Shown here piece by piece: positions 55,001-64,000 of a stretch of DNA of 64,000 nucleotides; the stretch's first letter is position 1, and the number at the start of each line of letters is the position of its first letter. Made by a program: the position numbers and the translations under genes. The stretch lies in the NCBI GenBank assembly GCA_037389465.1, contig JAZARR010000230.1, forward strand, positions 5,721,501-5,785,500. Direction: 5' to 3'. The notes below the pieces were generated by a model that did no database searches, was not told where the DNA came from, and worked only from the letters and a program-made list of their open reading frames with translations. Origin of the DNA: Baylisascaris procyonis. Its lineage: Eukaryota; Nematoda; Chromadorea; Rhabditida; Ascarididae.

Positions 55001-56871
55001 CCTACAGGTATATCATTCCTTTTGTGGCAAACACTAACCAACATACAATAATCCGTACTACTTGGTTAGGATGATTTCAAATGAAGTTTATTCAGTGCGG
55101 TAATTCATTTCTTCATTCATATCGGCATGGGAAGGAGTTAATGAAATGGTAGAACGAACGATCAACGGAGTTCCTGATTGAACGATTGATATTATGGGTA
55201 TCGGATAGGAAAGAAACTAGTCTCAAAATTCAGACGAATATGGCCCCACAAAAATGAAAAAAAGTATTACAGAGAGGAGAGAGGATAAAAGAGCACGTGG
55301 ATTTCAGCACTTCCTAAAAAGGGTGCACTATTAAGGCAACATAGATTTATAGAAAAATTTTATATTAAGTTTGTTTAAATTTCAATCATAAAACGACAAA
55401 AAACATCCATATATAAATATCTTTTTGTATATTAAAAGTATTATTTAAACAAATCGATGAAATATCAAGTGTTAAAGAAGGAAAATTAAGGGAACGCAAA
55501 CAAAATGCACATACAAGTCGAAATAAAGTCCCCATGCAAGTGCAGCGCCAACAAGATTTGGTGTTAATCCTTGATAAAGACCTCTAAATCCTTCGGCTTT
55601 CACGATGCTTTTTGTTGCGTGCCAATAACTGCGATATTGTGGTCGATTCTTGTTGCCTTCATTTGCTAAAATTATTCCATTATCGCAATAGATCTTTCGT
55701 TGCGTAATCCTACAAGAATTGATGCCGATAAACAAACATCCCACCTGAATATTTATTTATTTGTTTACTTATTTATTCATTTATATAAGTAGCATCTCGA
55801 AGTCCGTAACCATACAAATAGCTACTTAAAAGGATTAAGCGGCTGCTCCAACAATTGCATGACCACTGGTGAAGAGACGAAAAAAATCTGAATATATATT
55901 TCTGTTCCATATAGTTATTTCCATCATAATAAAAAATGTACGTATCGCACCTGATGGATTCATAAATGAAACGATTTCAACCTGATATCACTAAACAACT
56001 AAATTGATGACATTTTGGTACCATACCTCTAGAATATCTGCAATTAATTGCAGTTCTCATCTTTCACATCACACCTTTCCGACCACATAGTTAACTAGAA
56101 ATTGAAATGAATACAATCGATGAAATGTAAACGCGACGATTACAACTTATTCGACCATTCGACGAAACCTACTGTATTTCTTATTACCTAATATATCCAT
56201 TTGTAGTGTTCCCTATGCAAGAAGGATTTAATTTTCAATCACTTACAAGCAAATTTTGTTGCTTTCAAGAAATTTACATATTTACAAAAAATTTGCACAA
56301 AGCGTTGTTTGCACAAGATGGCCCGAGTTGTTTGCCTGTAAAGGTATGTAAATTGTAGAGTATTTAAGAGGCACTAAAAATTCACCGGCCGAATTAAATT
56401 ACATATCTATGAAGTTAATCCAGGTGGGAAATCAAGCGTGAAGACAAAGGCACCGTCGGTTGTGAATATTTTTAATTTTCCTTGCATTGTTTGGCTAATT
56501 TCTTTAGCTAATATCGAGGAGATCATACCGTCTCACCTTGCTCAGGTGTAGTTTAAAAAATCTGCATGGTGATTTACATATTGCAGCTATTAAAACTCGT
56601 GAATGGATTTTCTAAATCAGAGGTTGAAAGTACTGAACAAATACATAGGTATATATACATTATATATTAGTATTTCTGCAATAGTCGACGTTTATAATAT
56701 CGTATTTTTAAGCATAAATGGTCCATAATAGAAAAGCACTGGAATGCGTGATTAAGAGCATAGATGCAGCTCACCTGAATATCGTATCCTAAGAAGGTCA
56801 AGTGGGTGGCATACAAGAGTACTGACCACTCCTCCGGCGAAACCACCCACAAGGTGCTCACGAGAGGCCAT
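52073..56871 (-). CDS. SLC25A32: Mitochondrial folate/FAD carrier (SLC25A32-like)
   Basis: Complete minus-strand gene. Exons in reading order: 56871-56775, 55665-55515, 54300-54060, 53770-53657, 52997-52905 and 52261-52073; 294 aa (human 315). All phases agree. It is a six-helix mitochondrial inner-membrane carrier with three repeats. Repeat signatures are HPLDLLRIR (from residue 22), NPIWVSKTR (121) and FPYQLLRTR (222). Trp in place of the acidic residue in repeat 2 and Gln in repeat 3 are hallmarks of the folate/FAD branch. The segments GLYFDF, YKGFVPGLFGTIHGALQFML and RLQDQH match that family closely. The substrate (tetrahydrofolate or FAD import) is inferred from the family. The start is ATG 56871, shortly after a TTTAAG acceptor (56882-56883); the protein has little N-terminal extension, as usual for carriers. 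It is transcribed away from PRPF38B. Confidence 0.93.
55743..55786. repeat. Short TTTA-type microsatellite
   Basis: About 44 bases of imperfect TTTA repeat in intron 1 of the carrier gene, of the same motif class as the tract near 13.4 kb. Confidence 0.8.
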
Positions 56872-56883
56872 CCTCTATTCCCT

Positions 56884-59025
56884 TAAATAAATTTATTCCA
56901 TCACAATCACTGACATGAAGAGAAGTGGTAATAAAAACGTATACAAGCATCGCAAAAGAATTTATGTCGTCTTGGATGGATCCGGCTTCAGTCTCCGTCA
57001 CAGCCGAAGACACAACCGAAACAAGCATCCGTCCCGGTTGTCACCAGGATCGACAGCTAGTTTATGGATCAATATGGACCATAACTTAGACTCATACATG
57101 AACTCATAGAGAAAAATAGGGACGAACTATGTGAAATGAACGAATATTTCCTTAGTTGTGTGATTCCATCTACAACAGTGAATAAATATTATCAGTAGCT
57201 GAGGGCGTGAGTGTTCATAGAACAGGGCGGTGCTTCATTCTTTATATTAGTGCGGATAGCATGATTTTCTGCCGTTGGTAAAGGTAATATAACCTTCTTG
57301 ATGTTAGAGTTAGAAGTTTTTTGCAGCATCAGCACTGTTCAAAAATCATGGGTGGCATTTCATTTTCAGAAATAGTAAAGAAGTAGAATCAGATTCCCAA
57401 AAATGTGTCTCCAGCTCTGACTTAATACTATACTTAATACCCACACACATCGTAACCCAGGTATCTGGTAACCGCAGATGGTTGACCACTCATGTGGTAA
57501 TAGGTCATCACCAAATTGGAAATTAATTCCCTTGTCGTTTTCTTTGACATCTTTGCTTTATTTCTTTGTTATAACTGTATTTTATATTTGTTATATCTAT
57601 TCGAGTATTTATGCTTCTATAGTTTAGTTTGCATCCATCTTAATCTCATTACCTTAAAGATATTATACCTGTTTATCATTTTCAAAAATTTTCATCTGCT
57701 TTTGTATACGTTCGAATAATCGTTTAAAGTACACTCATCGTGCCGTTAATTTACGAATTACTGTGGTTTGTGTGAATAAATACGGAGAATTGCCCATCCT
57801 GTGTTAGCCGAAACCACCAAACAAGCAAATTTGCCCAAAATCAGTCACGCACACCTCTAACCTATCTCTCCCCCCCCCCCCTCTGCTTTCTCTCTCTCCT
57901 CTCTCACTGTAAAAAATCCCCAATCACCTTTGTGCTGTAATCTTTACCTGGCCCTCGTTACTGTGATATAGTTCACCACAGTTTCGTCTATCGTCAAGGA
58001 ATGTCTTTCCATCCGAAATTGCTCCCCACACAAAATTTCTTCCTATTCGTCTATTGAATACGACACTGCCACTTCATATTAGTGTGCATATTTGATGTCC
58101 GGTGGCACGATGGTTCCATTGTTTGTTCTCAATGCATTAATTTTTTGGGTGATTATTGCGAAATTATTTCTATCTTTATCGAGTTCTTATTGCTCTAATT
58201 GCACATAATTTATTTGTCTCTTATCTATGCGTTTCTGTAAATTTTATTTTTTATTTTTTTTTGCTAATATCTCCTTCATCGCCGTAAACTTTATCGTTGT
58301 TTAACGCATCGATGATTCTACCTTTAAAATATTTCAAATAGACCAATCCTCATTTAATATTCAAGAAAAAAGTATTATCCCACTTTTATCTATATCACAA
58401 AAAAAAAATCCAATGATCTACGCGCTATTTTTCTTTACGCTAATGTATTTATTAAATATTTTCTCTCTATACCTGCATAGGTAAATTCATTATTTGAAAA
58501 TTAAACACGTCCAGTTGCTTTTCGAATATCCTCTTTTGTACTTCACTCCTTTCGTATTATTTAGCTATTGTACATGTATGTTTATCCCTCCATTTATGAC
58601 ACTTAGTGGCCACAGTTCCATATAAATCAAACTTTATATTGAAACTACGAGGCAGACGAACAGACAGACACAGACACGCATAGATAGTGCAAAGCCATAT
58701 TGCGCTTAGCAGATGTAAATTTATAAAGCGCAAACACAAATGCCGAGCAAGTGCCAAGGTGCAGTCTATGCCATTGGTGGATTTGAGGAGAGGTTTAAGG
58801 CCCAACCGAAAATGCACCACGCGGTTGGCTTTGTGGAAATTAGAGAGTAGCTTAACCTCATGCTAGATGTGTAGCGTTGGAATACAGCACCCAAAAATGG
58901 CGCTGTTTGAGGGAGTCGTCGAACGAAAAGAGGTTTGTGGGGGTACAGGTTTTGAGAGAAAACGAGGCTCGCGTAGAACGAACGCGGTACCCGTTGAAGA
59001 AGTTTATTTTGCATACGAATGTTTC
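56884..59025. other. Divergent intergenic region
   Basis: About 2.1 kb between the minus-strand carrier start and the plus-strand PRPF38B start, so it should contain both promoters. Seen: a poly-C run near 57870-57880, CT-rich sequence just after it, and an AGAC-rich stretch near 58650. Open frames at 56915-57109 (+) and 58557-59125 (both strands) lack conserved motifs. No recognisable transcription-factor site was found. Confidence 0.5.
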
Positions 59026-59027
59026 AG
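59026..59027 (+). other. Probable trans-splice acceptor of PRPF38B
   Basis: GAATGTTTCAG ends 24 bases before the ATG at 59052, with the TTTCAG consensus of nematode acceptors. Confidence 0.55.
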
Positions 59028-59051
59028 GGTTGTTGCAAATAAAAACAAGCA

Positions 59052-62000
59052 ATGTCGGCGGCAGATGGAGGAGCGGCAGCATTGTTGGTGGCTGGACTCA
59101 GTACCGGTCCCGAAGTGATGTATGAAGACGATCTCAGCGATAACACTATCCCTGATATCCAGGTTCTTTTTATTTAGATTCTCTTTAGTTTATTTTCACT
59201 TTTCATCGGGAAAATTGATCGACGTTAACATTTAATTAGCTAAAATTCAGTGAAATCATGTATTGGCAAGTCTTGACGTTGATCCATGAAACTTCAAATT
59301 TTGCATGGGACGTTTTTCGATATTTCAGACAAATAGAAGTCCCATCCACATATATTTTGCCGTTCGAAGAGACCAAAAAATATTCTAAACAATAAAATTA
59401 GTAAATCATTTAATAGTGCTGATGTCAAAGAATAAAAAAAGGCTTTAGAAAAAATATTGCATCTTTAGTCAGATGTACTGAAGATTGTTCATTTATAATT
59501 TTGAGAGATGAAATTTTCCCTTCTTTATGCTCTGTCCGAATTGATTTCAAAACCTAAAGAAATTCTACTCAAAAATGCTGAAGTAAACAGTACTTTGGCC
59601 AAATAAAACCCTGAGCATATAATTATTGATGTTGACGAGGTTTTTTCATTGAGACGAGAAAATTTCTTCTATAGTAAACGGAGCTGAAATCTCACACTCG
59701 GGTGAGTAGGGAGTTCAGGTTCATGCAAGCTCCGTGCTTCATGTTGGTAAGCTGCATATGAATTGCAGTTGTTGAAACGAGATACACAGACTTGTGACAT
59801 ATAAGTAATGCTTGTGATACATAAATAACCATTTTTCTAAGTGCTACTTATACGGCACGTGCCTTTTGTAAAACAGATTGATCAAGGTTTCTGGATTAGA
59901 AGCATCCGTTAGAATAGAGCAGTATTAACGCATCTTGAAGGGGTCTTTCTTATAAGGTTGCTTGCTAGCGCACAATATTAAGCGAATGTTACTTAGAAGA
60001 GTAGTGCGGGCTTGTATGAGTCGTATAATTGGAACTCGAACAATCCGTACTCCTATCCCAACTTAGGAGTGAGCTGCCTGAAATACTCTTGCCCACGCAT
60101 CTATACGAAATAATTTTGTCCATATTGCCCATTTTACATATCTTGGTCTATTTTCTGTCGTTGCAGGGTACACCATTTGGGCTGCGATTTGTGTTGGCTT
60201 TATTCTTTCTCCCTGTTTCCTGGTTCGTACAAGAATCTTTCGAGGGTCTACATAGCGTTTGGAAATTGAGCAGAGAGGGGGGTAGACGGTTCAACTCATG
60301 TGTGATTGAAATCATATTCTAATCCCCCCCTCCCTCTTAGTATATCATGGTCGCTGATCGTTTACCCACATTTCTTAGTTCCTTTTGTGGATTAGCTATT
60401 CCATAGTCCATCCTCAGCTCTTCGTAAACAGTTTTCTGCTACGAAACTACGAAGAACGCATAAGAATATTTTATCTTGAATGAAAACATTTCTGAGTATA
60501 AATTGATTTATTAATTTATATTGTTTCAGAAAATAACAAAAAAGAATAACATTCTTCCATTATGGGGCAATTCACAATCGATGAATTTGAATGCACTTGT
60601 TCTCGAGAATATTATTCAATGCACCTATTATAAGAATTACCTCGCAGAGACAACCGGCTTCCAGCAGCTAACCGAAGAGATCTACTACAATGTACGTTAT
60701 CGATTTCTATTGCATCTTTGAGATTATAGTCTGCTTAACGATTATTTAGAATCCAAATGACTTGGGGATGGAGAAGAGAATGAAATGGATGTCATATGAG
60801 TGCATATATGTTTACAATTCGTAGTGCAAGAGTGATATATCCGTTCATCTGAGATATGCGTAAGTGAAGCTCAGGAAGTTGTATAGGCTTGTGATGTCTT
60901 AATGATGAGGCTATTTATTCGGCAGACCGAACCAGAAATTCGTGTAAATGTATGCTATATATAGGATTGATTGTGCATTATATGGCCAAAGCGGATCTGA
61001 GTATAGCCGTCGTTCTTTTGCAAGCGATGAAATTAGTGCACTTGAGGCAGCTAAGTTTTTAAATGTTTCGATGAGCTCTGTGTTCACTAAAAGACTCATG
61101 TTACATAAATGATTCTATTGGTGTTAATTATATCGCTCTTTCTATGTGTGCAATTTATATCGCTTTAGAAAGGTATTTTGATATCATTTTATGCCATATT
61201 TTATGCAATTATTTCATAAAAGTATTCTAGGTGAAGCATTTGGAACCATGGGAACGAGGAACGCGTAAAACTCAAGGCATGACTGGCATGTGTGGCGGGG
61301 TCAGTCACTTCAGTGGTACTTCTCTTGCCTCATTCACTTTTTATCAAAATATTCTATCAGCTCATTTAGATTACTCTTTGAGCAATGGTTTCTATTGTTC
61401 ACAACTGAATTTCTTTTGTGATTATTCATTTTAAAGCTGATAAAAGAAGCGGAATTGACCGGTCATTTTTAATTTTATATGAATCTCGATTACGCACATA
61501 AGTTGTTTTATAAGCTACTTTGGTTTCCGATATTGATGTCATCATTGTGCCCATGGGGAGGGGGAGTGGAAGAGGTGTTGGTTAGTGAGATATGATGTAA
61601 GTTCATTGCATTAGAATGAAGATTGAGGTACATAAAAGGGTGAATGTACGTTCAGGTGCGAGGTGTTGGTGCTGGTGGTGTGGTGAGTACAGCCTTCTGT
61701 CTTCTCTACAAACTGTTCACGATCCGGTTGACGAGGTGAGAGTCATCAGCTACTGTTCTTATGCCTCAGGAGTGATTTGCCATTTTTGTTGCGTTATCAC
61801 TCATCATCGGGTTCATACACTACTTCAATCGTAATTCCGAGTTCTGTGACTAGTGATTGGTTATGGAATTTGCTTCATTTTTCTTGATTAACGGTGATAA
61901 TTAGTTGATAGCCATGAGCGTATATCCTTTTGTGGTCTCTTGAATAGTAACTCAGGGGGGGGATATTTGCAAGTGAGGCTAGATAAGGAGGTATTTTGTG

Positions 62001-63818
62001 TCGCGGAAGGGTACTTGGGGCATGTACCCGAGGAACCTCACTTATATGATAGGAATAAGCTTTGCTAGTAACGTTGATATCCACTAAGCATCTATATATT
62101 TGTTATCTTAATTTAAATTGAAAGGTTATAGGTACATTAATGTATGTACGTTTCATCTGTGTTCAATCACGTTCGCAGGAAAAGTGTTTGGACGATAGAT
62201 AATTTCATATTGCAGGAAGCAATTGGTGAGTATGATCAATAATCGTGACTCACCATATATTCGAGGAATCGGATTTATGTATATTCGTTTCTGTCAGCCA
62301 CCAACCGATCTATGGGCATGGATGGAACCTTATTTGGTGCTTTTTTTTGTTTCATAGAATATCGACCCATTGTTGCAACTTCATTCAAGTCTTTTTCTAG
62401 ATGATCATCATGAAGAATACTATGAAATTGTTAGTAAATCTATACCGGTAAGGCACATTATGGCATCCATCTTATTATTTATTTGTGTTGTGCATAACAT
62501 ATTGGCTCTTTTTTTAATGCTTGAGGCTCGTTTATTCGCTAGCATTGACATTGCCTACTAAGGAACCTTATTCAGGGAAAGTATATTAAAGGGAGCATTT
62601 AGGAAGACGAAGAGCAGATTGATCCACGATCAGGTGGAGGTGATGTGATGACGATGGCACAGGTAGTGAAGATGATGCTCACGAAACTCGATTGGTACGG
62701 TACTCTATTCCCTCGCATACCAGTACCCATACAGGTCAACTATTTGCCCATCTTCCTTTAACTTACCGCATTTATATCGTGCCCACTATGGCTAAACTCG
62801 TTCGGAGGATTTGCACAGTTTAACCACAGCTAAACATGGATTGAACCCTTATAATGTATGGTTTTTATGAGATCACGAGACTAAAATAGTACTTAAATGT
62901 TAATCTAAATCATTCCTAACCATGTCTCATGAAACTCATTGGGGTTATGGCCAATTCCCAGCCGTATATATTGTAGAATGAAATCAAAACAAAACTCAAC
63001 TAGAGCCTAATGGAATCTCTTAAGTAGCTTTGTGGCAGTCCTCGATGTGGCTAGGTTGCGGTTATGAATTGCCTTGCATTTGTTTCTTTTCTTTTTTTTT
63101 TTATCAACTGACATTCCATTTGCCTATTTCTGTTTATTTCCATTTGTACTTGCTTGATTAACAAATTTCGCAATTTTTTTCTCTATTATTTATAAGCAGT
63201 TTCACTTAGCATATTGTTTGATTTCAGAAAGAAATTGAACTGAAGTTCCGTGAACGTGCAAAGGCAGATTATGACCGCGAACGAGGTGAAAGGTCAGATT
63301 GTCCCTTTGACCGTTTTTAAATTTAGTACGTGGAATATATATGAAGTTGCAAAAGTAGCCTTCCTTTCTCACCGAAAAATATTTTTTAAGCTCTGCTAAA
63401 TCTTTGCCTGAAAAATATTCTTTTTAAGCTTTTTTAAAATTTCCCAACCTCAACTTTTCTCTTCAAATTGGAACTACCGTAGAGACGCGTGTACGCATGC
63501 ATGCAAACCCACATTTTTAAAGAATGTTTAGCAGTTTTAAATTTTAGATGATTTGTTCTGCGCTCGAAGATGTTTTTATTCGAGACCATGTATCAGATTG
63601 TTTTAACCAGTATTATTAGTTCTGTGCTTCAGGGAGAGAGAAGAACACGATCGAGATCGAGATCGAGACCGGGATCGAGATCGAGATCGAGATCGAGATC
63701 GAAGAAGGACTAGAAGCAGAACGCCAGATCGTGACAGGGGTAGAGAGCGTGTCAGAGAACGCGACCGGGATCGTGATCGGAAAAGAGAACGAGACAGAGA
63801 TAAACGAAAAGATTTCAG
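59052..63818 (+). CDS. PRPF38B: Pre-mRNA-splicing factor 38B (partial, 3' end missing)
   Basis: Eight exons lie in the window: 59052-59162, 60530-60691, 61231-61299, 61656-61735, 62216-62336, 62603-62734, 63228-63292 and 63633-63818. They give 308 residues plus an open phase-2 donor, so the gene continues past the right edge. Residues 1-37 are an acidic N-terminus ([15 protein letters not shown]). The PRP38 domain spans about 42-225: [81 protein letters not shown] and [11 protein letters not shown]. An Arg/Asp/Glu-rich, RS-like tail then begins, with nine alternating Asp-Arg pairs. Known role: association with the spliceosome before activation. Human PRPF38B is 546 aa with a long RS tail, so about 240 residues may be missing. 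Its tail distinguishes it from PRPF38A. Confidence 0.95.
63649..63702 (+). repeat. (GATCGA)9 coding microsatellite
   Basis: Nine hexamer units, one of them GACCGG, inside PRPF38B exon 8. Each encodes Asp-Arg. Because the unit is a multiple of three, length changes would alter the number of DR pairs without a frameshift. The opposite strand reads as a spurious SR-rich ORF. Confidence 0.95.
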
Positions 63819-64000
63819 GTTTGCATTTTTGATCATTTCAATCTCCCTCTTCCTTTCAAAAGTGTTATTTTAAGCAAAGATCCTATAGCTATAAGCTAGA
63901 TAAAATTAATAATTGTGGGAGAATTAAGATGAAAGCTAGTCATATGAATGACCATTGTAGCACATTATGCAAATTTTGCATTATTGGTAAAGGGGGGTAT
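63819..64000 (+). other. PRPF38B intron running off the window
   Basis: Begins with GTTTGC after exon 8 and shows no acceptor-linked coding sequence before the edge. The remaining exons must lie to the right. Confidence 0.6.

Noticed and set aside
56915..57109. Basic 64-codon ORF divergent to the carrier gene
   Set aside because: No conserved motif or splice context; composition alone is not enough.
62357..62450. Extra PRPF38B exon between exons 5 and 6
   Set aside because: Joining 62336 directly to 62603 gives PYLEDEEQID, which matches the family without an insertion.
63603..63836. Minus-strand SR-rich ORF
   Set aside because: It is the complement of the PRPF38B Asp-Arg repeat exon, whose splice signals and phase fit the plus strand.

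Overview
This window is eukaryotic nuclear DNA, almost certainly from a nematode. It is AT-rich and has GT-AG introns with short T-rich acceptors. Strong splice acceptors sit directly upstream of several start codons, as expected for spliced-leader trans-splicing. Two of its genes are best known from worm neurons: alpha-tubulin acetyltransferase (mec-17) and IFT172 (osm-1). Introns of about 0.1 to 1.5 kb and long repeat-rich spacers suggest a parasitic nematode with a larger genome than C. elegans; I cannot name the species. No rRNA, functional tRNA, CRISPR array, bacterial operon or viral gene was seen.

Layout. 0-5.2 kb: no confident gene, only weak exon-like pieces at about 0.2-2.2 kb. 5.3-9.8 kb (+): complete PTGES2-like prostaglandin E synthase 2, six exons, 348 aa. 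9.8-20 kb: a 10-kb gene-poor spacer holding a TTTA microsatellite, an inverted-repeat element (15.5-16.6 kb) and a degenerate 30-bp minisatellite (18.1-19.8 kb). 20.0-23.9 kb (+): complete mec-17/ATAT1, five exons, 257 aa. 25.9-46.6 kb (+): complete osm-1/IFT172, 38 exons, 1747 aa, with a perfect RFX/DAF-19 X-box 74 bp before its start codon, one GC-AG intron and a tRNA-like SINE candidate in an intron. 48.9-49.9 kb (+): an 82-aa protein that is a single RRM. 52.1-56.9 kb (-): complete SLC25A32-like mitochondrial folate/FAD carrier, six exons, 294 aa. 59.05 kb to beyond the right edge (+): PRPF38B-like splicing factor, eight exons seen, open at the 3' end.

How the genes relate. mec-17 and osm-1 are neighbours on the same strand and both act on axonemal or neuronal microtubules: one acetylates alpha-tubulin, the other is an IFT-B train subunit. 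The X-box marks osm-1 as a ciliary gene under DAF-19-type control. The remaining genes are housekeeping: a mitochondrial/lipid enzyme, a mitochondrial carrier and two RNA-processing proteins. The exon models were built by hand from splice signals, reading-phase continuity and remembered family sequence. The IFT172 model closes in phase over 38 exons and gives almost exactly the human length. I found no previously undescribed multi-gene system; the most novel material is the X-box promoter, the GC-AG intron and the uncharacterised repeats.
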